A DNA stretch of 64,000 nucleotides from Thermodesulfobacterium hveragerdense DSM 12571 (GCF_000423845.1 NZ_AUIT01000001.1:62001-126000), one strand, 5' to 3'; shown: positions 8,171 to 19,665, counted from the stretch's first letter. Numbers and translations: made by a program. The notes: generated from the sequence alone by a model not told the origin.

Positions 8171-9472
8171 CCTAAAAACCACTTTAATAGGAACTTTATC
8201 AAAATTCAGATGCTTTTGGAAACTGTTTCTGATAAACTTTTCTATGCTTTTAGGCACCTCTTCTGGGTCAAAATTGATAAAAAATACAAAGGTAGGAGGC
8301 TTGGTGTCTGTTTGGGTAGCATAATAAAATTTAAGCTTTTTCCCTTTTATCGAAAAATTATGGTTCTCCTTTAGGTATTCCAAAAGTTTATTCACCTGAG
8401 CAGTGTTTACCCTTAAACTATATTGTTCCATTACCTCCTTTAAAACACTCCAAATTTCATTTACCCTTCTTCCAGTTTTGGCTGAAATGGTAAGAATAGG
8501 AAGCCAAGGCATAAACCTTACTCCATGTTTTATCCTTTCTAAAACCAGATTTCCAGCCTCTCTCTTTTTATCAAAAAGGTCCCACTTATTTACTAAAAGG
8601 ATGCAGGCTTTGTGATGTTTATATACCTGTCTTAACAAACGCTGATCTTGGTTAGTTATCCCTTCCTCTGCAGTAACCATCATAAGTACCACATCTACTC
8701 TTTCAATAGTATGTAAAGCCTTATCTACACCAAATTTTTCTGCTCTCTCTTCTAACTTAGTTCTTCTTCTTATTCCTGGAGTGTCTATCAACAAAAAAGT
8801 TTCTCCGGTAGGTAAACTTAACCTTACATCTACACAATCTCTGGTAGTCCCAGGAATTTCAGATACGATCACCCTTTCATATCCTACCAAACGGTTAACA
8901 AGCGTACTTTTCCCTACGTTTGGTCTTCCAAGAATCGCTATCTTTAGCAGCTCTTCTTGAGGTATTTCTTCTATCGATCCTTCTAACTGCTTTTCTATTA
9001 GATTTTTTAATTCGGTAATATTTTTTTTGTTTTTAGCAGAAATAGGAATAATCTCTGGAAAACCTAAAGAATAAAATTCAAAAATCCTTTCTTTATCTTC
9101 CTTGGCTTCTACTTTGTTTATTACCAATAAAATCTTTTTATCTTTTTTTCTCAAATATTCTGCAATAACCTTGTCTCCTTCAGTCAATCCCTGTTTAGCA
9201 TCCACCACAAAAATAACCAAATCAGCCTCTTCCAAAGCCTGGTCTACCAGCTTTTTGATGACTTCACTAAAAAACTCTTTTTCTCCCCATTCTATACCCC
9301 CTGTATCAACTAATTTTACCCCTTTTCCCTCTTCTAACTCAAGATATCCCTCTACCAAGTCTCGAGTAACCCCAGGGGTTCGTTCAACGATAGCTTTTTT
9401 CTCTCTGATAAGGGTGTTAAAAAGTGTGGATTTACCTACATTAGGTCTTCCTACGATAAATATTTTAGCCAT
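8159..9472 (-). CDS. der: ribosome-assembly GTPase Der (EngA)
   Basis: Tandem-GTPase factor for 50S assembly, 437 aa. Two P-loops GRPNVGKS are present, at residues 8-15 and 182-189. Each has switch/G3 motifs (VDTGGI, IDTPGI) and a G4 motif (NKVE, NKWD). The C-terminal KH-like domain has the expected PPTFVFFINF segment. It is the last gene of a minus-strand run (5-FCL, yggS, comEC, archease, der) and converges on motB. Confidence 0.97.
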   Translation of the reverse strand: MAKIFIVGRPNVGKSTLFNTLIREKKAIVERTPGVTRDLVEGYLELEEGKGVKLVDTGGIEWGEKEFFSEVIKKLVDQALEEADLVIFVVDAKQGLTEGDKVIAEYLRKKDKKILLVINKVEAKEDKERIFEFYSLGFPEIIPISAKNKKNITELKNLIEKQLEGSIEEIPQEELLKIAILGRPNVGKSTLVNRLVGYERVIVSEIPGTTRDCVDVRLSLPTGETFLLIDTPGIRRRTKLEERAEKFGVDKALHTIERVDVVLMMVTAEEGITNQDQRLLRQVYKHHKACILLVNKWDLFDKKREAGNLVLERIKHGVRFMPWLPILTISAKTGRRVNEIWSVLKEVMEQYSLRVNTAQVNKLLEYLKENHNFSIKGKKLKFYYATQTDTKPPTFVFFINFDPEEVPKSIEKFIRNSFQKHLNFDKVPIKVVFRLRS

Positions 9473-9506
9473 AACTCATCCCTTTAATATAAGTTTATCT
9501 AAAATC

Positions 9507-9947
9507 TTATACATCTACCACACACTGAGCTATCCAAAGGTCACCTTTTCTCTCTACCTTAGCCAAAGTAAAAGTAGCTCCTTTTACCTCAACCCCATAC
9601 CCAAACTTTTCTGGAGAATATTTTTCTCCTAATAACGTCCCCTCTAACCTTACTCTCTGATCACTTTCCCATATTTTACCTTTAAATTCTTTAAAAAAGA
9701 CATTTTCCAAAGCAAACAAGCTTAACACCTTATTGATAAAAATCACCACCAGTTCCTCTAAAAAATCTGCCTCTACCTTTATCTCTACCCTTTGATCGGC
9801 TGCTATTTTATTAAAATCTACTTCTTCTCCAATCAAGCTAAAAAGGGCCTTTATCAAATTAGAAAAAGCCTCTTCTAAGGTCTTTCCATAACCTCTTATC
9901 CCTATGTCTGCTCCATGTTCAAAAGTTTCGTAACTTTTAGATACCAT
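9507..9947 (-). CDS. archease (RtcB ligase activator family)
   Basis: 146 aa. The signature N-terminus YETFEHGADIGIRGYGKTLEEAF, the middle FLEELVVIFINKVLSLF, and the C-terminal GVEVKGATFTLAKVERKGDLWIAQCVVDV match the archease fold. The metal-site aspartates D14 (HGADIG) and D145 near the C-terminus are kept. In known systems archease speeds guanylylation and turnover of the RNA ligase RtcB. No rtcB is seen in this window, so the partner must be elsewhere. It sits between comEC and der with gaps of 17 and 34 nt. Confidence 0.9.
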   Translation of the reverse strand: MVSKSYETFEHGADIGIRGYGKTLEEAFSNLIKALFSLIGEEVDFNKIAADQRVEIKVEADFLEELVVIFINKVLSLFALENVFFKEFKGKIWESDQRVRLEGTLLGEKYSPEKFGYGVEVKGATFTLAKVERKGDLWIAQCVVDV

Positions 9948-9964
9948 GACCTTCTCCTGAAGTT

Positions 9965-12403
9965 TTAGTTTAATTCCCCATATCTATGATAAATAAAGGT
10001 CTTACAAGAGTCATGACTTATATAGTAAGGAACTAAAGGGAAAAACATCTTAACCTCAAAATTTGTTCTTCTTGTTTTTTCTGAACATACTATAAAATAA
10101 TCATCCTTTGGGAAAACATAAAGGGTTCCTTCTTCAGCAGTAGAAAAATGAGGAATACCTTTTGTCTCAAGCAAAATTTTAACTTCTGGATGAGGATGAT
10201 AAGGTCCTCTACCTGAAGTCAAAACTACTTTAGGTTTTAACCAGCTTAAAACCTCCTGATTTATCCCCTTTTTTGAACCATGATGAGGAGAAATCAACAC
10301 CTCAGCCGGGAAAACTCTACCCTCTTCTTTTAACCTATAAAACCGCTCTATGTCTATATCGCCAGGGCAAAAAATGGTCAAACCTTCGTGTTCTAAAACT
10401 ACAACCATGCTCTCTCGGTTAAGATCTTCGTAAAATTCAGCTCCAGGGAAAAGAAAAACCTCTGTCTCTACTATTTTTAAACTCTGAAGAGAAAAAATCT
10501 CTTCTAAAGGATAAAGTAGGCTTACCTTTTCCCAATCTTGTGAGTTAAACTTTCCCGTAACCTCTCTTTTTATTAAAAAATTTTTTTTCAGGGTGTTATA
10601 ACCTCCGCTGTGGTCAAGGTCAGGATGTGAAATTATTAACAGTTCTATCATCGAAATCCCAAGCTTTCTCAAAGTAGGCTCCAAATAAAACTTAGTCCAA
10701 TTAAAACCTTGACTCCCTGAAGAGTTAGTAGCAAAATTGGGCCCTGTATCTATCATGATGTATCTATCCGCAGACTTAAAAACCATGGCATTTGCTCTAC
10801 CTACATCTAAAACAAGAAAGTAACTTACTCTTTTGTACAGAGTATCAACAACTATCACAAATAATGAAAAACTTACAAAACAAATCAGAGAAATCTTTTT
10901 AGAACCAAAATACCAGGCAATACCTATAAAAATAATAAAGCTTAACCATAACCAACAAAAAAGGGTTAAAGGTAAGTTTAGATTGATATAGCCTTCCCAA
11001 AAAGGTAAGTAATTATATAGGCAAAAAATTTTTCCTATAAAATTACCTAAACCTAAGGCTATTTCTGGTAAAATGAAAGAAAAAAAAGCTACTAAGATGC
11101 AACCGGGAATAAAGATAAAACTCCAAAAAAAGCCTGCCAATAGATTATTAAAAACCGTCCATATAGGGAATTTTCCGTTTATGGCAAAAATAAAAGGCAT
11201 AAGTAATATACTTACTACCACAGAAACCCAAGAGGAATAAACTATCCAGTTTAAAAACCGATGATACCACCTATCAGAAGATAAAATTCTATTTAAAAAG
11301 CCAAAAAAGTAAAACCTATAAAACCTATCACCTAAAATCAAGCCTAAGGTAGCCATAAAAGAAAGTAAAAACGAAAAGTTACCTATCAGGTAAGGTTGAA
11401 AAACAAGGATAACTCCTGCGGTAAGAAATAGGATGATTAAACCTGAAGTTCTTCGAAAAAACAATCGAGAAAATATGTAGATAAAAAGAAACAGAAAAGC
11501 TCTATAGGCTGAAGGGCAAAAACCAGAAAAGACAAGAATAGAAAAGGCTGCTGGAAGGGCTGTTATATAAGCTAAATTTTGTAAGGGATATCCCCATTTT
11601 ACCGCAGGGGTAAAACCAAGCAACCAAAAACTGAAACGATAAAATAACCAAAACATAACAGCTAAATTAAAACCTGAGATGGCTAAAAGATGGTAAAGTC
11701 CTTGATCCTTTAATCTTTCTTTAACTTCCTCTGGAAGGTTAGTTTCTACTCCTAAAACCAAAGCTTGAAAAAGACCTTTTGCCTCTTGGTCAAGTCTTTC
11801 TGAAAATTGAAAAAGTTTAAACCTTAAAGCCTCTAATTGAAAACCCTTAGAATCCCTGCATACCCAACCTTTTTCCTTTATAAAAACTAACTCTCCTTCG
11901 TATCCTTTGGCTTTTAATCTTAATTCCTTTTGGAAAAAGAATGGAAGGGAATACTCCTTTATATTTTTAGGTTTGAACCACATAAGACACTCTTGACCAG
12001 GACTAAAATATAAACCATCGGTTTTAAACACAATCCTTCCTCTTTCTTTATCATAAGCCTCGATAAAATAACCTCCAAAATAGGGTTCCACCTTCTCTAT
12101 ACTTACATAACTTCCAAACTCTCTGTCCTCTGTTAAATTTAAACGAGATTCCCAATAATTTTTGCTAAAAATTAAAGAACCAATAAGAATAACACTGAAT
12201 AATAAAAGATTGAACAACCTCTTTTCTTTAGATAAAAAATACCAAAAACACAAAAAAAGCATCAAACCTAAAGAAGGTACCCACCAAGGAATACCTAAAA
12301 AACCTAAAAAAAGACCTAAAGAAATTCCTGCTACCAACAAGAAAAGCTTAGAATTCTTTTCAGGAAAAAAGGTTTTCTTAGGGGGTACGCTCTCTTTTAC
12401 CAA
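9965..12403 (-). CDS. comEC: ComEC/Rec2-type DNA-uptake channel
   Basis: Inner-membrane protein of 812 aa. The N-terminus is a two-TM region with a short OB-like DUF4131 segment. A competence domain with many TM helices follows (about residues 215-500; HLLAISGFNLAVMF motif). The C-terminal metallo-beta-lactamase domain has HPDLDHSGG (about residue 590) and SPHHGSKKG (about 707), so the putative nuclease site looks intact. The start is TTG 12403, with AGGAGAGG upstream, and overlaps yggS by 26 nt. No other competence gene is here. Confidence 0.93.
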   Translation of the reverse strand: MVKESVPPKKTFFPEKNSKLFLLVAGISLGLFLGFLGIPWWVPSLGLMLFLCFWYFLSKEKRLFNLLLFSVILIGSLIFSKNYWESRLNLTEDREFGSYVSIEKVEPYFGGYFIEAYDKERGRIVFKTDGLYFSPGQECLMWFKPKNIKEYSLPFFFQKELRLKAKGYEGELVFIKEKGWVCRDSKGFQLEALRFKLFQFSERLDQEAKGLFQALVLGVETNLPEEVKERLKDQGLYHLLAISGFNLAVMFWLFYRFSFWLLGFTPAVKWGYPLQNLAYITALPAAFSILVFSGFCPSAYRAFLFLFIYIFSRLFFRRTSGLIILFLTAGVILVFQPYLIGNFSFLLSFMATLGLILGDRFYRFYFFGFLNRILSSDRWYHRFLNWIVYSSWVSVVVSILLMPFIFAINGKFPIWTVFNNLLAGFFWSFIFIPGCILVAFFSFILPEIALGLGNFIGKIFCLYNYLPFWEGYINLNLPLTLFCWLWLSFIIFIGIAWYFGSKKISLICFVSFSLFVIVVDTLYKRVSYFLVLDVGRANAMVFKSADRYIMIDTGPNFATNSSGSQGFNWTKFYLEPTLRKLGISMIELLIISHPDLDHSGGYNTLKKNFLIKREVTGKFNSQDWEKVSLLYPLEEIFSLQSLKIVETEVFLFPGAEFYEDLNRESMVVVLEHEGLTIFCPGDIDIERFYRLKEEGRVFPAEVLISPHHGSKKGINQEVLSWLKPKVVLTSGRGPYHPHPEVKILLETKGIPHFSTAEEGTLYVFPKDDYFIVCSEKTRRTNFEVKMFFPLVPYYISHDSCKTFIYHRYGELN

Positions 12404-13085
12404 AAAGAGCCTCTCCTATTCTAATAATAGTAGCTCCTTCTTCTACAGCTACGGTATAGTCGTGACTGGTTCCCATAGAAAGCTCTCTAAATTCATTGCC
12501 TAAATAAGGTTTCAACCTTTCAAAAAGTTTGCCCATTTCTACAAAATAAGGCCTTACTTCTTCGGGATTTTCCTTATAAGGAGGTAAACACATAAGACCT
12601 ATTATCTTAAGTTTGTCAAAATTACTTATTTTTTCTAAAAAATCCTCTACCTCATCTTTGGTTATCCCTGCTTTAGTAGGTTCCTCTCCTATGTTTATTT
12701 CCACCAGCACCGGGACTCGTTTGTTTAACTTCTCAGCCTGTTTTTGTATTTCTTTAGCCAAATCATAACGGTCTAAGGTATGTAAAACCGAAAAAAAGTT
12801 TAAAGCCCTTTTCACCTTGTTGGTCTGAAGCCTTCCTATGAAATGCCATTCTATATCTAAGAAAAAAAGTTCTTTGATTTTTTTCTCTCCCTCTTGTACA
12901 TAGTTTTCTCCGAAAAGTTTTATACCAAGTTCATAAGCAATCTTTATTTTCTCTATACTTTGACCTTTAGAGGCACCTAAAACTTGAATTGAATCCATTG
13001 GTCTACCAGCTTTTAAGCAAGCTTTTTGTAGGTTGTCTATTAAAATTGTATAATTTTTCTTTAAAACCTCTTTTAAGGATTGCAT
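12378..13085 (-). CDS. pyridoxal phosphate homeostasis protein (YggS/PLPBP family)
   Basis: PLP-binding TIM-barrel protein that buffers PLP and amino/keto acid pools. The lysine-bearing strand VLGASKGQS, GENYVQEG, WHFIGRLQTNKVK, VEINIGEEPTKAGI and the C-terminal SMGTSHDYTVAVEEGATIIRIGEALFG are all family signatures. I chose ATG 13085 (AGGGGG ribosome site) over the TTG two codons upstream; it overlaps the previous gene by 13 nt. The length is 235 aa. Confidence 0.94.
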   Translation of the reverse strand: MQSLKEVLKKNYTILIDNLQKACLKAGRPMDSIQVLGASKGQSIEKIKIAYELGIKLFGENYVQEGEKKIKELFFLDIEWHFIGRLQTNKVKRALNFFSVLHTLDRYDLAKEIQKQAEKLNKRVPVLVEINIGEEPTKAGITKDEVEDFLEKISNFDKLKIIGLMCLPPYKENPEEVRPYFVEMGKLFERLKPYLGNEFRELSMGTSHDYTVAVEEGATIIRIGEALFGKRERTP

Positions 13086-13657
13086 GCCCAAACCCCCTTT
13101 TCTGTAACCAAAAAATCTACCTTACAATCATGAGGTTCTAAAGAAAGTTTGTTAAAAACTTGAAAGGAAAAAGCAACCCCTATTTTTTTCCCTTTTATTT
13201 GAGATAAAACTCGGTCATAAAAACCTCCTCCATAACCTATCCTACCTCCTTTCAAATCAAAAGCTAAACCGGGAACAAAGATTAATTCTATATCTCCCAA
13301 CTCTATTTTAGGATGTTCAACTGGTGGTTCTAACAAACCAAAAGGTCCTGGTCTTAAATCAGAAAAACTGTAAACTTGATGAAAGGTTAGTTTTTTTTGT
13401 TGAACCCAGGTTTTAGGTAAATAGACCTTTTTTTCTAAAAAGGCTTTTCCTATCAAATAAAGAAGAGACACTTCACCGTCTTTTGGATAATAGTAAATGA
13501 TCTTTTGAGTTTTTTGATAAAAAGCTAATTTTTCTATATGCTTACAGATAATAAGACTTAACCTTTCCAGATATTCTAGGTTATAAGACTTTCTAAAAAA
13601 ACGGATTAACTCACGAACTGCTGATTTTTGCAACTTTAAAAAAAGAGACCCCTGCAT
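13073..13657 (-). CDS. 5-formyltetrahydrofolate cyclo-ligase
   Basis: ATP-dependent conversion of 5-formyl-THF to 5,10-methenyl-THF; 194 aa. The signature GGRIGYGGGFYDRVL and the substrate-binding region PGLAFDLKG are present, as is the late PHDCKVDFLVTEKG segment. The ATG at 13657 lies inside the loop/3' arm of the atp-operon terminator, so the first codons are made from terminator DNA. A TTG at 13633 (the LQKSAVREL codons) would give a start closer to family N-termini. The exact start is uncertain. Confidence 0.92.
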   Translation of the reverse strand: MQGSLFLKLQKSAVRELIRFFRKSYNLEYLERLSLIICKHIEKLAFYQKTQKIIYYYPKDGEVSLLYLIGKAFLEKKVYLPKTWVQQKKLTFHQVYSFSDLRPGPFGLLEPPVEHPKIELGDIELIFVPGLAFDLKGGRIGYGGGFYDRVLSQIKGKKIGVAFSFQVFNKLSLEPHDCKVDFLVTEKGVWACNP

Positions 13658-13671
13658 CTTTCAGGGGCCTC
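13638..13671 (-). terminator. intrinsic terminator of the ATP synthase operon
   Basis: On the minus strand GAGGCCCCTG (13671-13662) pairs with CAGGGGTCTC (13654-13645) around AAAGATG, followed by seven Ts (13644-13638). It is a textbook rho-independent terminator 23 nt after the atpC stop. It overlaps the first codons of the downstream cyclo-ligase. Confidence 0.9.
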
Positions 13672-13693
13672 AAAGATAGATTTATCTAAATGT

Positions 13694-14122
13694 TTATCGA
13701 GGAACGCCTGTTTTTCCTTTCTCTGCTACCAAAAGTCTGGTCAAAGCTCTCTGGAGAGCAGCTCTTGCCCTGGCATAATCAATTTTCTCTGCCTGAGCCA
13801 TATATTGTTGTATCCTTTTTTCTGCCCTTTCCTTGGCTTTTAAAGCCCTTTCTACGTCTATTTCATATGCTCTTTCGGCTGATTCTACTAAAAAGGTTAT
13901 CTTATTGTTAAAGACCTCGCAAAAACCACCGCTTATAGCTACCCACTCTTCTTTATCTCCTACACGGTAACGAAGAGGTCCTATTTTCACTGCCGCTACC
14001 ATAGGGGCATGGTTAGCTAAAACTCCAAACTCTCCAGCTACCCCTGGAGCAGTGACGATGTCTACCTCTTCACTTACCACCACCCTATCTGGGGTTATTA
14101 TTTCAAGTAAAATCTTAGCCAT
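13694..14122 (-). CDS. atpC: ATP synthase epsilon subunit
   Basis: Central-stalk/inhibitory subunit of F1; 142 aa. The N-terminal beta sandwich starts [38 protein letters not shown], which is characteristic. The C-terminal helical hairpin ([13 protein letters not shown], then [13 protein letters not shown]) is present, so this is the full-length form capable of auto-inhibition. It is the last gene of the atp cluster, 11 nt after atpD, and is followed by an intrinsic terminator. Confidence 0.97.
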   Translation of the reverse strand: MAKILLEIITPDRVVVSEEVDIVTAPGVAGEFGVLANHAPMVAAVKIGPLRYRVGDKEEWVAISGGFCEVFNNKITFLVESAERAYEIDVERALKAKERAEKRIQQYMAQAEKIDYARARAALQRALTRLLVAEKGKTGVPR

Positions 14123-14133
14123 TTATCCCTCCG

Positions 14134-15555
<1,422 letters not shown>

Positions 15556-15583
15556 TTAACCTCCTAAAAGCTTTTAATATTTG

Positions 15584-16465
15584 TTAACCTTTTTTGATAG
15601 CTTCAGCACCACCAACTATGTCCATCAACTCTTTAGTAATAGAAGCTTGCCTGGTTTTGTTAAAAAGCAAGGTTAATTGCCTTACCATATCTCCACAAGC
15701 CCTATTAGCATTATCCATAGCCGTCATACGAGCTGCTTGTTCACTAACCGCCGTCTCAAGCATAGCCGCAAAAACTACCGTGTTTACATAAAGAGGTAAA
15801 ATCTCAGGTAAAAGCTCCTCCTCTTCTGGTTCATAGATATAAGAGTAGCTAACCTTAGGCTTTTCTTCACCTTCTTTTGGTTCAAAACTCAAAGGCAAAA
15901 GCTTTTCTACCTTAGGAATTTGTCTGATTAAATTAACAAAATAACCATATACAATATAAACCTCATCCCATTCACCATTTAAAAATGCTCTCATAGCCGA
16001 ACGAGCTATTTTTCTTGCATCTTGAATAAGCACCTTACCCATCACATCCGTATAAGCTTCTTTGATGGGTGCCCTTTTAGCAAAATAATTTGCTCCTTTC
16101 CTACCTACACAGATTAACTCTACCTCTTTACCTTCTTTTTTAAATCTCGCTATCGTCTTTTCTGTTTCTTTTATCAACATAGAGTTAAACGCACCACAAA
16201 GACCTCTGTCGGCAGAAACTAAGATGATACCAACCTTTTTTACCTCTCTTACCTGAAGTAACTCTATCTTCTGGGGGTTGATACCACCAGAGCTTACAAG
16301 GTTACCTATTGCCTCTTCAAACTTGTTTTTATAAGGACGAAAACCTTCAAGTCTCCTTTGGATAGAACGAAGCTTGGCAGAAGCCACCATGTTCATAGCT
16401 TTGGTGATCTGCCCTATCTTCTTTACCGCATCTATCTTCTTTCTGATATCTCTTAAGTTAGGCAT
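15584..16465 (-). CDS. atpG: ATP synthase gamma subunit
   Basis: Rotor shaft of F1, 293 aa. The N-terminal helix (DIRKKIDAVKKIGQITKAMN, then MVASAKL) and C-terminal helix (RMTAMDNANRACGDM, then LTLLFNKTRQASITKEL) form the coiled coil. The middle contains SADRGLCGAFN. There is no cyanobacterial-type redox insert. It is flanked by atpA (44 nt) and atpD (31 nt). Confidence 0.98.
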   Translation of the reverse strand: MPNLRDIRKKIDAVKKIGQITKAMNMVASAKLRSIQRRLEGFRPYKNKFEEAIGNLVSSGGINPQKIELLQVREVKKVGIILVSADRGLCGAFNSMLIKETEKTIARFKKEGKEVELICVGRKGANYFAKRAPIKEAYTDVMGKVLIQDARKIARSAMRAFLNGEWDEVYIVYGYFVNLIRQIPKVEKLLPLSFEPKEGEEKPKVSYSYIYEPEEEELLPEILPLYVNTVVFAAMLETAVSEQAARMTAMDNANRACGDMVRQLTLLFNKTRQASITKELMDIVGGAEAIKKG

Positions 16466-16509
16466 TTTTACCCCCTTTATCTATCAACCAGCTAAAAACC
16501 GCTCAACTC

Positions 16510-18057
16510 TTATGGGATAGGCACAGGCTCCACGTTGTTGTTTTTCTTAAACAACTCATTAAACTCTTTAAAAGCTTGGTTCATTTTTTGTTCTAGATCT
16601 GGAGAAATTTCTTTTTTCTCCCTTATTTCTTTATAAATTTCTGGATATTTACTTTCGATAAACTCATAAAGCTCTTTTTCATACTGTCCTAAAACCTCTA
16701 AAGGCATTTCATCTAAAAATCCCCTCGTTCCAGCAAAGAGAATACATACTTCTTTTTCTACTGGAAGAGGTTGATACTGAGGTTGTTTAAGAATTTCTAC
16801 CAAACGGGCACCTCTGTGAAGAACCCTTTGGGTAGCCTTATCAAGCTCTGAACCAAACTGAGCAAAAGCCGCCAACTCTCTATACTGGGCAAGCTCAAGC
16901 CTTAACCTTCCTGCTACTTGTTTCATAGCCTTAATTTGAGCAGCACCACCTACTCGAGAAACCGAGAGACCTACGTTGATGGCTGGACGAATACCAGCAA
17001 AGAACAAACCAGGTTCCAAATAGATCTGTCCGTCAGTAATAGAAATAACGTTGGTAGGAATGTAGGCAGAAACGTCTCCCTGCAAGGTCTCGATAATAGG
17101 TAAAGCTGTTAAAGAACCTGCACCATAGCTATCATGAAGTTTAGCTGCTCTTTCTAAAAGCCTGGAGTGGTTATAAAAGATGTCACCAGGATAAGCCTCA
17201 CGTCCAGGAGGTCTTCTTAAAAGGAGTGACACCTCACGATAAGCGTTAGCCTGTTTGGAGAGGTCATCATATATAATCAAAGCATGTCTACCTGTATCTC
17301 TGAAGTATTCACCAATGGCACATCCAGAATAAGGAGCAATGTATTGCAACGTAGCTGGGTCAGAAGCAGCAGCCACGACGATGGTGGTGTATTCCATAGC
17401 ACCATATCTACGTAACACTTCTACAATCTGAGCTATGTTGGATTTTTTCTGTCCTACAGCGACATATATACAATAAATATCTGAATTTTTTTGAGCTAAA
17501 ATAGCGTCTATAGCTATCGCCGTTTTTCCTGTTTGTCTATCACCGATGATAAGCTCTCTCTGTCCCCTTCCAACAGGGGTCATAGCATCAATAGCTTTGA
17601 TACCGGTATACATGGGTTCATGCACTGGTTTTCTCTTAATGATACCTGGAGCTTTAACCTCTATCCTTCTAAATTCTTTAGCTTGGATAGGGCCCTTTCC
17701 ATCAAGAGGTCTTCCTAAGGGGTCTATAACCCTTCCAATAACTGCCTCTCCAACCGGAACCTCTGCAATTCTTCCTGTTCTTTTTACAGTCTGCCCTTCC
17801 TTAATCTTAGTAGCATCACCCATGATAGGGATACCAACGTTGTCAAACTCTAAGTTTAGCGCAATTCCCATTTCCCCTGCTTCTACAAACTCAATAAGCT
17901 CCATAGCCTGACAATTTCTTAAACCAAAGGCACGGGCAACACCGTCACCCACCGAGATAACTACACCCATCTCGTTTAAGTCTATCTTTTTCTCATACTC
18001 CTCAATCCTTTTTTTAATTAAATCGCTGATCTCCTCTACCCTTATCCCCTGCATCAC
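16510..18057 (-). CDS. atpA: ATP synthase alpha subunit
   Basis: Non-catalytic nucleotide-binding subunit of F1, 515 aa. Walker [16 protein letters not shown] and the [20 protein letters not shown] block are present, as are [19 protein letters not shown] and the Arg-finger region [13 protein letters not shown]. Two starts are possible, GTG 18057 (overlapping the atpH stop by 4 nt) and ATG 18054 (1-nt overlap). Both share the GGAGAGG ribosome site. The C-terminus is slightly long and Asn-rich ([12 protein letters not shown]). Confidence 0.99.
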   Translation of the reverse strand: MMQGIRVEEISDLIKKRIEEYEKKIDLNEMGVVISVGDGVARAFGLRNCQAMELIEFVEAGEMGIALNLEFDNVGIPIMGDATKIKEGQTVKRTGRIAEVPVGEAVIGRVIDPLGRPLDGKGPIQAKEFRRIEVKAPGIIKRKPVHEPMYTGIKAIDAMTPVGRGQRELIIGDRQTGKTAIAIDAILAQKNSDIYCIYVAVGQKKSNIAQIVEVLRRYGAMEYTTIVVAAASDPATLQYIAPYSGCAIGEYFRDTGRHALIIYDDLSKQANAYREVSLLLRRPPGREAYPGDIFYNHSRLLERAAKLHDSYGAGSLTALPIIETLQGDVSAYIPTNVISITDGQIYLEPGLFFAGIRPAINVGLSVSRVGGAAQIKAMKQVAGRLRLELAQYRELAAFAQFGSELDKATQRVLHRGARLVEILKQPQYQPLPVEKEVCILFAGTRGFLDEMPLEVLGQYEKELYEFIESKYPEIYKEIREKKEISPDLEQKMNQAFKEFNELFKKNNNVEPVPIP

Positions 18058-18602
18058 AGCACCTCTCCTTTTATGATTTCTTTAAATTTTTCCAACTGAG
18101 TTTTTATGGTGCTATCTAAAACTAAATCTCCTACTTTTACCTTAACCCCACCTATAATACTTTCATCCAGCTTAGGCTCTAAAACCACTTCTTTTTTAAG
18201 AAAACCTTTCAAAACCTCCTGCAACTCCCTAACCTCTTCTTCAGTTAAAGGATATGCAGTATAAACCTCCCCTCTGGCTATCCCAAGTTCCTCATCTAAT
18301 AACTCTTGATAAAGAGCAAAGATCTCTCTTATCAACTGTATCCTTCTTTTTTCAACCAACAACCTCAAAAACCTTTCCACCTCAGGCTCAACCTGAAGGG
18401 CCTTTAAAAGCTCTTCTACCACCTCCATCTTTAAATCAGGGGGGTAGATAGGGCTTTGTAAAGCCTGCAAAACTTCAGGCATAGAGTCGAGCAACTCTTT
18501 AATCTTTCCAAGTTGCTCGCCAAACTCCTTGGTTTTGCCTAACTCTTTTGCTGCGACAAAAAAACCTTTAGCATACTTTAAGGCTATAACTAGTCCTTTC
18601 AA
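18054..18602 (-). CDS. atpH: ATP synthase delta subunit
   Basis: Peripheral-stalk connector of F1 (OSCP type), 182 aa. N-terminal helices ([17 protein letters not shown]) are followed by the family's C-terminal [22 protein letters not shown] motif. The start is a TTG at 18602 overlapping the atpF stop as TTGA, with GGGAGGGTGG upstream; no ATG fits. The 4-nt overlaps on both sides indicate coupled translation. Confidence 0.95.
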   Translation of the reverse strand: MKGLVIALKYAKGFFVAAKELGKTKEFGEQLGKIKELLDSMPEVLQALQSPIYPPDLKMEVVEELLKALQVEPEVERFLRLLVEKRRIQLIREIFALYQELLDEELGIARGEVYTAYPLTEEEVRELQEVLKGFLKKEVVLEPKLDESIIGGVKVKVGDLVLDSTIKTQLEKFKEIIKGEVL

Positions 18603-19195
18603 TGAACCACCCTCCCTCTGATTTCGTTTATAAATTCTTTATAAATCTTTTTCTGGTCTTCCTCGGTTATGCTTTTTCTTAAAAGATCTTCAGCTAACTT
18701 AACAGCAGCCTCGGCTACCTCTTCTCTTAACATGTTTTTAGCCTTTTCTATCTCTTGTTGAATATAAAGCTCGGTCTGCTGCTTAATCCTTTCAGCCTGA
18801 AGATTGGCCTCCTCTATGATTCTTTCCTTTTCTTTAAGACCCTGGGCTACATAATTTTCATAGATAGCTTGCGCTTCTTTTTCAAGATTTTTAACCTTTT
18901 CCTGTAATTCTAAATATTTAGCCTCAGCCTCTCTTTTCTTTTCCAAAAGCTCGTTATATTGCCGCAATATATTCTCTTGTCTAGACTTAAACATACTCAC
19001 TACAGGTTTTCTAGCAAACTTGTAAAGAATGACTACCAAAGCTATAAAATTTAAGGTAAACCAAAAAAGGTTTTTTAACTGGGTAGGAGTTACACCATGA
19101 GAACCACCTTCCCCTCCACCAGCCGCCCAAACTAACTCAACTCCAACCAATAAAAGAACCAATAAAAACCCAACCATCGCCTTCATGCTTCTCAT
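18599..19195 (-). CDS. atpF: ATP synthase b subunit (with N-terminal presequence)
   Basis: Peripheral-stalk b subunit, 198 aa. An N-terminal hydrophobic stretch (MVGFLLVLLLVGVELVWA) precedes a Gly-rich spacer (AAGGGEGGSHG). The true membrane anchor (LFWFTLNFIALVVILYKF) follows, then a long charged coiled coil. The presequence before the anchor looks like a signal peptide, as described in some thermophile and delta-proteobacterial b subunits. It is paired with a second, shorter b-type gene directly upstream, with a 4-nt ATGA overlap. Confidence 0.93.
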   Translation of the reverse strand: MRSMKAMVGFLLVLLLVGVELVWAAGGGEGGSHGVTPTQLKNLFWFTLNFIALVVILYKFARKPVVSMFKSRQENILRQYNELLEKKREAEAKYLELQEKVKNLEKEAQAIYENYVAQGLKEKERIIEEANLQAERIKQQTELYIQQEIEKAKNMLREEVAEAAVKLAEDLLRKSITEEDQKKIYKEFINEIRGRVVH

Positions 19196-19617
19196 ACTTT
19201 CCTCCCTAAGACTCTTTCAACAATCAAACCTGCAAACATTTCAACACGACCTTGCAAATCTTTTCTAATAGCCTCAAGTTGACTGTTAAACTCTTGAGAC
19301 CATTTGTTTTTATACTCTTCAACCTCTTTCAACACCTTAGAAAGAACTTCTTTTTCAACCTTACGAGCCTCTTCTTTTAACAGTTCTCTTTTCTGAGCCC
19401 CCTCTGCTCTGGCTTTAGCAAGTTCTTCTTCATATTTTTTAATGATGTCTGAGGCTGAATTTAAAAGCTCTTGCGTCTCTTTTTCCAAGCTTGCAAAATG
19501 TTGTTCTCTTTGTTGCATAGCTTTCATCACAGGTTTGATCAAAATGTGATACAAAATAAACGTCATAACCAAAGCTTCAGCAATTTGCACAAAAAGCGTA
19601 AAATCAACGTTTATCAT
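19192..19617 (-). CDS. atpF': ATP synthase b' subunit
   Basis: Second peripheral-stalk b-type subunit, 141 aa. The N-terminal TM anchor (FTLFVQIAEALVMTFILYHI) is followed by LIKPVMKAMQQREQ and a coiled coil to the end. Having b' and b as separate adjacent genes points to a heterodimeric stalk. It is the first gene of the cluster; atpB (a) and atpE (c) are not adjacent, so the Fo channel genes lie elsewhere. The ATG follows a GGGGTGG ribosome site. Confidence 0.9.
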   Translation of the reverse strand: MINVDFTLFVQIAEALVMTFILYHILIKPVMKAMQQREQHFASLEKETQELLNSASDIIKKYEEELAKARAEGAQKRELLKEEARKVEKEVLSKVLKEVEEYKNKWSQEFNSQLEAIRKDLQGRVEMFAGLIVERVLGRKV

Positions 19618-19665
19618 CTTTTGTCCACCCCTTTACCTAAACTTTTTTATCATCTTAAAGCTACA

